Part shown: piece after piece, positions 24,379 to 35,185 of the stretch | Layout of the letters: every line of letters begins with the position of its first letter | Position numbering within the stretch: position 1 is the first letter of the stretch | From: Clarkia xantiana subsp. parviflora | Lineage: Eukaryota > Streptophyta > Magnoliopsida > Myrtales > Onagraceae | Assembly (NCBI GenBank): GCA_036873135.1 | Contig: JAPTYO010000007.1 | Location: 22,178,763 to 22,242,762, forward strand | DNA length: 64,000 nt | Reading direction: 5' to 3' | Position numbers and translations under genes: made by a program | The notes under the pieces: generated by a model | The model's database searches: none | The model's input: only the letters and a program-made list of their open reading frames with translations | What the model was told of the DNA's origin: nothing

Positions 24379-26939
24379 ATGACGCTTTACATTCGACGCG
24401 AAGCTTCAAAGGTACGGGTTTTATTTATTTTACTTGGTTTATGAATTTGGGACAGTGGTTGATGTTGGGTTCTGCAATTTGCATTGAGTGAACAGCTATG
24501 GAAGAGATTTTCTGCAGAAGTGACGACGGAGATCAGCCTCCTTGCTGAAAACTGGAAGTATCTTCTTGCTGGTATCTTTTGTCAGGTAATAATTGTCATT
24601 TCCAACTTTATTTGTGATGATTAGATTTTAGTTGGCTCAGTGTTCAATATTATCTTCTGCCCTGCTCGAATTGGGAATGAAAATTTGAAGCCTTCTAAGT
24701 TCTATTGGGAAGGTTGGTTTCTCTTTGTTCATTGACTGAAACGAGGCCAATCTTAGCTGAAGTTGAAATTTTCAACTATAAATTTTATTTACTTTATATG
24801 ATTATGCACAATGAGTCCTCCTGTTTCAAATATAAAATGGTTGAAAATGATATCACAATTAAGGTCGACTTCATTTTAGCCATCCCCAAAATTCGTATAT
24901 TCTGAAGAGTTTGTGGGCCTGCATGTGATGTGTTGGAGTAGAAGGAAAACGAATGAAAAACATAGGCTTGGTTGGTGGAAGTCGCAATCACTATTTACTT
25001 TGCTCATTTGGAGCAGACAATTACTTTATACATGATGGAATTTAATTGCATTAGCTGTCTCCTTTTCATATTTTCAATTCAATTAGGAATCCAACGTTAT
25101 AGTCATTAACATGTTGAATTGTGTTGTTTGCAGTATATACATGGTTTGGCCGCCCGAGGAGTACACTACATTCATAGACCAGGCCCTACACTTCAGGATG
25201 TTGGGTTCATCATGCTCCCGGTTCGTGCACATCTTATCTTTCACATCTTATCTTTTCTGTTTGATTTTGTTTCCTGACATTTTATTATGTTCTTTGGTGA
25301 TAGGAGCTTGGGCAAGACAAGGCTTACATCAGTGAAACCGTTTTCACCACTGTCTTTGTGTCATTCTTTTTGGTATGTTTCAAGTTTTAAGATTTAGCAA
25401 ACCAATAATGTTGATATTTGTACAATATAATTATTTTTTTGTTAATTGATAGAATTATTATGTTGCAATATGCAGTGGACTTTCCATCCTTTCTTCTTCA
25501 AGGTTAAGAAAATATACACAGTTCTCATCTGGTGCCGGGTTTTAGCTTTTCTTGTTGTAAGTACTCTGTTTCTCCTGTTTTGAGGCAATTTTTTTATAAA
25601 GAAATTGAAGAAGCAATCTTAATTAATAATATTTCTCATTATGGGGTTCTGCAGGCTTCTCAATTTCTTCGAATCATTACATTCTACTCAACTCAGCTTC
25701 CTGGTCCAAATTACCATTGTCGCGAGGTATAAACGATAATTGACTATCATCTATTATCATTCATAATAAATTCATCCCTAGTTTCAAACAAACCTTACTA
25801 ATTAGAACTATAACTATTCTTAGGGATCAAAACTCGCACGGCTTCCTCCCCCGAACAGTGCATTTGAAGTTCTTTTACTCAACTGTAAGTTTCTTTCTCT
25901 CCAAAGCCAATGTTACATTTCCACTTCTGCTCCACCATACTGATTTGTGTTTTATCTGATCAAATTCACAGTTCCTCGAGGCGTGCTATATGGATGTGGT
26001 GACCTAATATTCTCATCTCACATGATCTTCACCTTGGTTTTTGTCCTCACATACCAGAAATACGGCACTAAGAGGTATGATCGGAAATAAGATTTCATTT
26101 TTACCCTGATTCTATGATATAAACTCTGATTATTCCCCTACGAATATTGTCTGTGATAGGTTAATAAAGCAGGTGGCGTGGCTAGTTGCTGTAGTTCAGA
26201 GCTTTCTGATTGTAGCATCGAGAAAACATTACTCAGTTGATGTTGTGGTTGCATGGTATGTGTCTTCTTGTTTTTATTATTAAGTACAGGTGTGGTGTTT
26301 GATCATGGACATGATCAAGAGTGATTGATTTTGCAGGTACACTGTTAATTTGGTGGTATTCTTCATTGACAAGAAGTTGCCAGGTTAGTTATAACACACT
26401 ATATATTTACTCCATTTAAAATGCTCAGGTTTATAAGCAAAAATGCGCAGATTATATTTTTCTTAAAAAGGAATAATACATTCATGATTTCAAGTTCTTG
26501 GAGTAACACGGGTATTTCATGAAGTTAGAGTGTAATTGCTCAAGTCAAGTTTTCTTGCTATACAAGAAAAAAGGATATATTGGCCGGGAATGTCTAAAGA
26601 TTTTTATGTGCAGAGCTGCATGATCGAACTAATGGATCGGCATTGTTGCTGCCATTGAGCAACAAGGACAAAGATGGCAGCAGGAACAACAAAGAAGAGA
26701 ATCACAAGCTCTTGAATGGGAATTCAGTGGATCCTGCAGATTGGGTAATTTAATTACATCAAAACATAAAGTAAAAACAATCCGAATTTGCATTATGTAT
26801 GAATAAATCCTTACTTATATACTGTATATCCTTATTCTTGTTGTTCGTCTAGAGACCGAGAACTCAAATTAACGGCAAAATTACGGACGATGGCAACAAC
26901 AACAACCTCCATGCAGATAACGCAATGAACGGTGCTTAA
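24379..26939 (+). CDS. IPCS: Inositol phosphorylceramide synthase (12 exons)
   Basis: CDS exons: 24379-24411, 24496-24585, 25134-25220, 25304-25372, 25476-25556, 25655-25726, 25824-25884, 25972-26074, 26160-26255, 26337-26383, 26614-26744, 26853-26939. They join in frame to 318 aa. The protein matches the plant phosphatidylinositol:ceramide inositolphosphotransferase family (ERH1-like; sphingomyelin-synthase fold), which transfers the inositol-phosphate head group from PI to ceramide in Golgi membranes. Signatures: '[11 protein letters not shown]', '[19 protein letters not shown]', '[16 protein letters not shown]', and catalytic residues His181 in 'FSSHMIF', His222 and Asp226 in '[14 protein letters not shown]'. 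Several hydrophobic segments are spread over residues 30-240; the tail after residue 245 is hydrophilic and cytosolic, ending 'NAMNGA'. All catalytic residues are present and the length fits the family, so the gene appears functional. The start at 24379 gives the family N-terminus; 24343 is an alternative. Confidence 0.95.
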
Positions 26940-27608
26940 AAGACCAAGAAAGGCGAAGCATTCAGATGTTTTGATTTTTCTGATGTATCGATAAGTAATA
27001 GTATTCATTCATCTGGGTTTATATATTGCTCCGAGATCGTTTATGAAAGTCGCCGCCTTAATGTTCGGAAAATTCCGAAGAAATGTATCTTAGTTCTGCT
27101 GGTTGCTGCAGCAAAGACTGAAGTGAAGTGTAAATCTGCTGGTGCTGCTGTGTTCTTTCTATAGTATTATTATTGTACTTGACTGGTTAATTCTTGATTT
27201 GGTCTTCATCGTCATGTCTAGTTGTTGAAGATTCTATTCCTTGAGTTTTCACGTGAAAGAATGATAAAAGAAAAGGATGTTGATTCTGTAGTAAGATATC
27301 ACGAACAATGAACATGGGTATATGCATAGGAAAACAGAGTTTGAGCTGGAGTACAGCTAGACATGGCTGTCGGAGGAGAAGGTGATGTTGCCATGATATT
27401 ATACAGAAGGGATTCTCTGTATAAAGTGTGATGCAGGAGGAGTGGGGTCAAATGAATCATCACTATAATTTATTTTTTCACGAGGGTCGTCCTAGATGTT
27501 ATATATTCTTCATACGGTAGCATGCTCTCCACTCGTATGGATGCTGATTATAAATATTTATTCATACTCAAAAGGGTTTTTAAATACTAACTCTTGATTA
27601 AGAGGTGA
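26940..27608 (+). other. IPCS 3' UTR and downstream spacer
   Basis: G/T-rich trailer to about 27270 followed by AT-rich spacer. No second gene. Confidence 0.5.
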
Positions 27609-27617
27609 GGGGTTAAA

Positions 27618-28206
27618 GGTTTAATAATTAATAAACCGTCTGAGATTTGACCCATATTGAAATTTGGTGTCTGTTTTAAAGTATTGAAATGGACTGTCTG
27701 AGGTTTTGACTTTGTTGAAATTTGGTTTTTCGTCCAAAATTGTTGTTTTTGACGGAATGTTATGAAAAGTTAGAATTGTCATTTCTACCAAATATGAAGT
27801 GACGAAATTATCCTAGAGTCCAAACAACTACCACCCAACTCCGGCCGGCAACCAGCCAACTCCGACCGGCCACCAGCCAACTCCGACAGGCCACCAGCCA
27901 ACTACGGCGGCCATCACCTACTCCGGTCGACCACCACCCAAAAACCCTATAGTTGTTGATTTAGATGGGAGAGGCAATTTCGTCAATTCACTAGGTAATA
28001 AAAGGTCATATTTTCATGGAGGGGTATTTTTTAATATCCATTTTATCGAACTCACGTGACGGTCACGTGATACACTTCAGTTAGACTTAGCCCAAATTGA
28101 AGACACTAAATTTCAACAAACACCAAAACTGTGACAGTCAATTTCAACGACGGATATCAGATTTTAACATGGGCCAAATCTTGAACATTTTATTAGTTAT
28201 TAACCC
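27618..28206. mobile_element. Mutator-like MITE with GC-rich tandem core
   Basis: Nine-base flanks GGGGTTAAA (27609-27617) and GGGATTAAA (28207-28215) agree at 8 of 9 positions. The ends are inverted repeats (left TTAATAATTAATAAAC, right complement TTAATAACTAATAAAA) and continue imperfectly for over 100 bases (GAGATTTGACCCAT versus AAGATTTGGCCCAT). The core (27830-27950) is a GC-rich tandem array of CCAACTCCGACCGGCCACCAG-like units, unlike the AT-rich arms. Two CACGTG sites lie in the right arm (near 28056 and 28065). Confidence 0.75.
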
Positions 28207-28655
28207 GGGATTAAACCACATAATTCATCACTATAAATAAGTACTTCCTTTTGAGCCTATTTATTTACTTATTGTGATTTCTTAACAACTACTTTAATTT
28301 ATTTTTTTTAATTTAAAGAATATATATTTTGACAACATTTACGCCCTAATTTGGATAACTTCTAACATTCACAATAGTTTTAGTTTGTATTCCTTATACA
28401 AGTTCTATCTTACTTCTCAATTAAAATAAATAATATAAAGAATGATATAGATATATTACTTAGATTCATTTTGAGTTTCACTTATGTACATTACTTACAC
28501 TATATATTATTTAATCAAAAAACTATTTATCCCTTCAATAATAATAAAACATGTATTTAAGTAAAACTAGTGAAGATTAAAATATTAGTGAAGATTAAAA
28601 TATTATTCATTTATTGACATTACTTAATTTATATATTATATATATAAAAGTAAGG

Positions 28656-29570
28656 TGGTAATTTCTGACACGACACGAATACATGAGCTGTATTTGAGCT
28701 GTTTTTTCACATCTTTGACACGACACGACACGGTCCGTGTCTAAACAACTCTCTAACACGAATATACACGACTATGATCATGTCCGTGTAGCTCAGAGTT
28801 GCATGTCCACGACTAAGACACAAATAGACACTGTTTCACAGCTAAACACGAATAGACACAGTTATTTAATATTTAATATTTACATATAGACCTCATTATT
28901 TTCAATAATGCAACTAAACCCTTAAGTTTTTAATATATATTTTAGGGATGGACAAAAAAACAGGTCTGACCAGACCGTTTAGAACCGTTACATTTCATAC
29001 CCGTTCCAAACAAATCAGGTTTTCAAGTGGAGAATTTGGCCAAGAACCGTTAGTATACTTATTTGGAACTGTTCTGGACTGAGCCGATTATTTTTAACAG
29101 AATAGTCCAAAATTGGTCTAGAACCGGTCCTGAACTGACCATTTTTTCTCACATATACCTTAGCCAATACCAAATTTGGACCGGACCTGGCCGGAACTGC
29201 TTAAACCAGTTCCGATCCGGCCAGATCCGGTCCGGCCGGACCGGTTCCATGCCCGTCCCTAATATATTTACACTATTACCCATATTCACTGCACCACGGA
29301 CCCGTAATATTTATACTAAATAAAAATAAAAAAATGATGTTGGTTACTTTTGGATTATTTTGTAATATTTGTAAAAAAAATTGGCCAAATGTGTAATATA
29401 TTAGTATTATTGATTTTTCTAAGATAACAGTTATCCATGTCACACGGACACGACACGATAATTTGGTGACACGATACGACACGAATATAAAGTGAACATG
29501 TTTTGACACGATACTAGTAGACACGTGTGTCACTAATAACACGACACTAATAGACACGACACGTACATAA
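28656..29570. mobile_element. Degraded hAT-type MITE of the CGACACG family
   Basis: The outer parts (28656-28860 and 29435-29570) carry GACACGACACGA-type words, and the middle (29336-29400) shares TTTTGTAATATTTGTAAAA and AAATGTGTAATAT phrases with the element at 13673-14442. The left end GGTGGTAATTTCTGACACG is recognisable, but the right terminus has lost its TTGCCACCCC end and no target duplication remains, so this copy is older. It contains the nested element 28943-29261. Confidence 0.7.
28943..29261. mobile_element. hAT-type MITE with CCGG(A/T)CC arrays, nested, exact TSD
   Basis: Ends TAGGGATGGACA and complementary GCCCGTCCCTA, flanked by an exact 8-bp duplication ATATATTT (28935-28942, 29262-29269). 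Interior is dense in GAACCG, CCGGTCC, CCGGACC and TCCGGCC words. Only 319 bp and non-coding. It is inserted inside the older element 28656-29570. Confidence 0.9.
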
Positions 29571-30054
29571 AACGCATGATTCTATCTGATCTATCTTTAA
29601 TTTTTTTAATTTCAAACAAAAAAAAAAGTATCATGTAGGAATTAATATGAGTTAATCTCAGATTTAATTCCTCTCTTTTTTTCGACAAATACTTTTTTAC
29701 AAATAATGTTCTTACTTTTCATAATTAGATAGATGGATGAGTAATAATGAAAACATTTCTTATGTGAGTAAAAAGGTGTATGGGCCCATAGTTCACATGT
29801 GGCCCATGGAGAATTGGATTTATGACGTCAATATGATTGAAGAGGACCTTATGTTGATAATATAGAGCAGCCCAACCCATCCCACGGCTATACTAAAAAA
29901 AGCCTCAAGAGAATAGCGGCCCATAAATAGACCCAGTTAGGCCCTGATGTTTCAGGTTGGGGGACGGCAATACGTAATTATATATAATTTTTATACAAAA
30001 AAATATATATGTGTCTGATATTATTAATACTTTTTTTGACTAAATATTTCTAAG

Positions 30055-31178
30055 GGAATTAAACATAAAAACTGTCCCAATTTGACCCATGTGTCAGCAG
30101 GAATGGGCATTGGACCGGTCCGGCCTTGACCGGTTCTGGACCGGAATTGGTTTAAGTAGTCCGGTCCGGACTGAATTAGATGTTGACCAAGAGTTGATCA
30201 GCAAAATCTGGATCGTTTCTGGACCGGTTTCGGACCGATTCTGGACTGTTTTATAAAAAGCAGACCAGTCCGGTCCAGAACCGGTTCGGAACCGGTCCGA
30301 CCCGTTTTTATTTATAGATTTACACTAAAAAAATAATAATAATAACCAGTCCAAAACCAGTCCGGGTAAAAAAAAACCGGTCCAAACCAGTCCGGTCCAG
30401 TTTAAAACCAGTTCCATCAGAAGTATACAAACGATTCTTGGCTCGGTTTCCACTTGCAAAACCTGGTCTGTTTGGAACCGGTCCAGTCTGGACCGGTTCC
30501 AAACGGTCCGGTCCAGTTCCGGGCCGGTCCGGCCGGACCGGTTTTTTGTCCATCCCTATGTGTTAGTTTAGTATCTGAGGTTGAAATTCAATGTCTCAAT
30601 TTTCATATGTGTTGCTATTTGGTTTCTCCGTTAAATTTTAGGGTTAAGTTGAACGGAATCTGGTCACGTGATGGTGAATGGTCAATTTTCAAAAATACCC
30701 CCTGACCAGAATTGGGTTCCGGCCGATTCCGACCAAACCCACCTGATTCCGGCCTATTGCGGCCAACCCCACCCCTATTCATGCCGATTACGGTCAAACC
30801 CACCCCGATTCCAGACTATTGCGGCCAAACTAACGCGATTCCGGCCGATTACGGCCAAACCTGCCCCGATTCGGGTTGATTACGGTCAAACCCATCCGAT
30901 TCCGGCCGATTTAGAATTAAGCAACTCCGATTTAGGATGTAGGGTTCCGGCCGATTCTGACCAATTGGAGGTGGGTGGATCGATGACTTTAAAAAAAAAG
31001 GGGGGGGGGGGGCAAAGTAGTTTTTTCAACTTAATATGTTAAACTTAATCTCAAAATCTAACAAAATCCAAATAGCAACAATACTGAAAATTAGGAACAA
31101 AATATCAACAGTTTAAAATTGAGACACTAAACTGGCACTTTGGTCAAAATTGGGACAGTTTTTAATATTAATTCGTGC
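30055..31178. mobile_element. Mutator-like MITE with GC-rich core, carrying a nested hAT MITE
   Basis: Left arm AAAAACTGTCCCAATTTGACC (30067 on) and, beyond the nested insertion, TTAGTTTAGTATCTGAGG..TGTCTCAATTTT..GTTGCTATTTGG match in inverted order the right arm (31040-31165). Core 30700-30965 is a tandem array of GATTCCGGCCGATTACGGCCAAACC-type units of about 27-30 bases. A CACGTG lies at about 30664. Removing 30098-30558 makes the left arm continuous. Outer target duplications were not clear. Confidence 0.7.
30098..30558. mobile_element. hAT-type MITE with GGACCGG arrays, near-perfect TSD
   Basis: Ends CAGGAATGGGCA and complementary TGTCCATCCCTA; flanks TGTGTCAG (30090-30097) and TGTGTTAG (30559-30566) agree at 7 of 8 positions. 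Interior consists of ACCGGTCC, CCGGTTC, CCGGTCCGG and similar words around a short AT-rich centre. Related in termini and motif to 28943-29261. Inserted in the arm of the MULE-type element 30055-31178. Confidence 0.88.
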
Positions 31179-31182
31179 ATTT

Positions 31183-32683
31183 AGTTGGGCAAAAAAATGT
31201 ACGTGCATTTAGTTACAGTATATGCATTATTATTTATTTTTGTCCACATTATGCATTATTATTAGCTGTCTATTTTAGAATTTAGACTAAAAATAGGTAC
31301 GTACGTAGCTTAAGGTTTAGGAAGCTAATTAGTTTCTCTACCTGCTACACTTGATAAGACTGGCTTTGATAGTTTTTGAACTTATCTTTTTCTTCGTTGC
31401 TTTTTCCAAATACGATTTTTATAATTTGAAAAACAAAAAGAGTCCTTAATTTTGCGCGTGATGACATTTCCTGTTTGTGTTTCCAGCTAGCTAGCTGGGC
31501 TCTTAAAACATCGAATAAAAATGTTACCGTGAAATTTTAAAATGATTTAACGATTAAAAGCTTTTTTTGATCGGTGCTAGAAATTTTTTTGAGCGTTACT
31601 AGAAACTATGAAATAAAACGTGAAATTTTCACCGAAAGTGGCTTTAAAAGCTTCACCTTTTCACTAAGTGGGCCCAAGTAATTATGCCCGTATGTTTTTT
31701 AGTCTTCTTCCACTTTACCCTTTAGATTCTCACTTGGCCACTTAATTAGTCTTAAGTAGTAAAAATAGTATTATTTATATACTTCGTAACTGAGATGAAA
31801 AGGCATAAGATTTACTATTTTACATAAATACTAATTATCTTTGTGTAAGTTTGGTGTTTCTATCGAACTATGCAATATATGATAAATGTTAATAATTTAA
31901 TATACTTTTCTTAAAAATCTATTATGTCGACTAAACTCTCAAGGTTAATTTTATTAAATTGTAGTTAGCTTAGTTAAACACAAAGTTCACCTAAGATATT
32001 TTCTCTGCATAATTTTATTTTTATAAATTTTTTTCTAAAAAATCTATTGAATTGGGTGGAATTTAGAAAACAATTGACACGCTTCTTATATTCTAATTAA
32101 CACCATGTAAACACCAAACTCTACTAAAGTAAATTCCCCACATAACATTGCCACAATTTTTTGAACGCATAGAAAACTTTAATTACCAAACAATATTATA
32201 GTATTTTTAATATGCATATTATTCGTTTATCAAAAATAACATGAATATTATTTATTACAATATTTACTCTAATATATATATTTTTAATTATTACTTTTAT
32301 CTGTATTAAACTTTTTTTATGTACTATTATAACTCTTATGAGTTGTATTTTTTCTTTATATTTTTTTAGTGAAATATTTATAGTTTTAATATATGATATT
32401 TTTATGTTTAAGTCTAGAATAAACTTAAACCTTAAGCTACGTACGTACCTATTTTTAGTCTAAATTCTAGTAAAAATAATGTGCTAATAAAAAAGACAGC
32501 TAATTAATAACATGCAAGTGTAGCAGGTAGAGAAACTAATTAGCTTCCTAAACCTTAAGCTACGTACGTACCTATTTTTAGTTTAACTTCTAAAATAGAC
32601 AGCTAATAATAATGCATAATGTTGGACAAAAAATAATAATGCATATACTGTAACTAAATGCACGTATATTTTTTTGCCCATAT
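31183..32683. repeat. Long inverted-repeat element, arms ~165 bp
   Basis: 31183-31350 (GGGCAAAAAAATGTACGTGC..TTTAGGAAGCTAATTAG..CTACACTTG) reappears inverted at 32515-32683 with few changes. A second, partial inverted copy of the CTTAAGCTACGTACGTACC segment lies at 32425-32520, so the right arm is partly duplicated. The roughly 1.1-kb interior is AT-rich and non-coding. It probably represents a non-autonomous TIR element, but I found no target duplication. Confidence 0.7.
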
Positions 32684-34029
32684 TATAAGAAAATAATACA
32701 TGCATGCAGCTTAGACTAGTATATCATATATAATAATAACCCTATATATCCACAGTAATATATGGAAACCAATTAATTGGTGGTACAAACAACTTTTCTT
32801 ATCGCCCCGTTCAGTTTAGCTCGATGTACGGATTCGATAATTCAACGTAAGTTACCAAAAAAAAAAAAAGATAATTCAACGTATGAATGCAAGTTGTATA
32901 AATATATATTAATACAATATTCAGATGAAAATTGTATAAATATATACTACAAGACCTAAATACTTCTAATTAAACACATATACCTGCTTTTAAATAATTT
33001 TAAAATTGGTCTGCTAGTCGGAATCTGGTAAGTGCTCGCCGGAATCCGACTGGGGGTAGCCGAAGTTATCCACTAGGTAATAGTATTTTATCCTTAACTA
33101 TGTATTTAAGTAATACCATGTTATATCTAATAATTTTAACTAATACTTAATGTACTCTATAAATGGCCCCCAAACACGTTATAAGCTAATACACAAGTTT
33201 ATAACCTAAACGGCTCTGAATTGCAAATCGCGACTCTGATTTTTGTGTGTGCGAATATTAAGAGCTCTAAATATTGGAATGGTTGCTAATCAATTTTTCA
33301 TCCATTTTTTATGTTAATATTGACGAAAATGTAAATGCATAGCACGTGACTCCATTAATTGTATTCTAAACTTTATCATTTATATCAAGCTTTTAACTTG
33401 ACTCGATTGACCGAACTAGGAGATTCGCATATGGCCTTGACTCGGGCCTTGACCAAGTCACCCAGACCAGGATTCGGGCCCCTAACTCGCACAATTAAGC
33501 ACTAATTAATTTAGGCTCAATTGGGCGACCCTCCTCGCTCATCCATTCGAGCCATGAAAATAATAGGGCTAGATATGTATTTTTTATATATAAAATTTAG
33601 GTTTCAGCATATGGGCTTGGAATTAATTAATAATATAATTTTATAATACAATTAATATGGGTACGTCATATATATATATGTTTATTTTGACTTATAAATG
33701 GTCTTTTTAACTGAAAGTAAATATAAATATATTTTCTGATGACATACAATATCGTATATTTCTAACTTACGTATATAAGATAAAAAAAAAAAAAGACTTA
33801 TGTACATTATTTACAATAAATTAAATAACAAAAAGATGCATATTTTATTCTAATATATTATTTTCTAAAACGAATTTTCACTTAAGATACGAGTTACTAA
33901 CATTATAGAATATGTTATTATCGAATTAAAATTTGCGCGTCGCATAAATAATAGTTAGTATAATTAATAACAAATGGAGAATTTTATTCACAAAATTGTT
34001 AAAGTGAGTTTTGATGAGATAATTAGTCA

Positions 34030-34087
<58 letters not shown>

Positions 34088-35100
34088 TAATTACTTGATT
34101 TTGGGACAGGGCTCTCGTTTATTTTGGATGGAACAAGTCTTAGAGAAGAAGGCAAGTGGCCAACCTTCATCTATCCGCAGGAAACAGAATTTGCTGTTCA
34201 ACAGCTACCTAAACCATAACGACCAAAACTATATATCTATAACTCTTCTAGACATGTAATTGATATAGTAACATAAAATATGAATGCATTTCTATTCACA
34301 TACTTAATTAAATAGTTCTTCCGTACGTGTTTCCTTTGCAGAAATCTAATTTAATTTGCATCGTGTACATTGCCGACCTAACTTGCTTTCCATGCGTGAG
34401 AAATATATAAAATGGACTATTAAGGTATTGACGCAATTCATACTACTACGTAGTGAAAGTCATCAAATCTAGTCAATGTGAGATAAACACACTTTAATTA
34501 CGTATTATTTCTAACACATCCAAATAAAATAATGACGGTCTATTAGCTTATAGGAAATATTGACAACTTAAAATGCATCCGAAATAAAGAAGGAGTTACG
34601 TCAATTTTAACATCAAATAAGTAGAAATTATAACGAGCTTTATCAGATCAAATAAATAAAATCCTACGCAAAACACCAATCATATATAGCGGAAATACAT
34701 ATAAGAGATTGATTTTTTTTTTCCGGCAAAAATTAGTTGCTTTGATTAGTATAGAAACAAAAAAAAGTAAGATAAAGTTTTTCAACACGCCAAATGTTTG
34801 TCCCGCAAGAAATCTCTATATTGTCAGCTCGCACACTGTTATTTTAATAATAAAATCAAGTCCACGGGTTTGAAACAGATAATTATCATGATTGGTTGGT
34901 TTTGTAAACCTAAATAGCTAGCGGTCTGATGATTGGTCCTCGTAGAAATTAATAAAGCCCCCCTTCATAACGACTAATTAGGTTATCTTATGAATACAAC
35001 CTACTTTAACATATAGAGAATAAATATTTTCAAATAATATATACTTATTATTAATACGACTAGGCCACATTTGGAACAATGGCAGAAACTTCACATAGCT
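32684..35100. other. AT-rich spacer upstream of laccase
   Basis: No protein gene. Holds an (AAT)n microsatellite at 34032-34085. At about 33395-33480 there is a GC-richer piece (GACTCGATTGACCGAACTAG..) that shares words with 51965-52050 (GCTCGATTGACCGAGCTAGAG..), possibly a pair of old SINE-like copies. Confidence 0.45.
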
Positions 35101-35107
35101 AACAACT

Positions 35108-35120
35108 ACTATATATATAT
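35108..35120 (+). promoter_or_regulatory. Probable TATA box of the laccase gene
   Basis: CTATATATATAT about 70 bases upstream of the ATG at 35186, with a pyrimidine-rich leader TTTCCTTTTCTCTTCTTCTGC between. Confidence 0.55.
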
Positions 35121-35185
35121 TCCACTTAGCTATACTTATCCATAACAAAACCAGCTTTCCTTTTCTCTTCTTCTGCATTTTCGAC

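Noticed and set aside
30615..31042. Reading frames of 62-124 residues over the GATTCCGGCC array
   Set aside because: They are translations of tandem units inside a MITE, with the same repeats readable on both strands.
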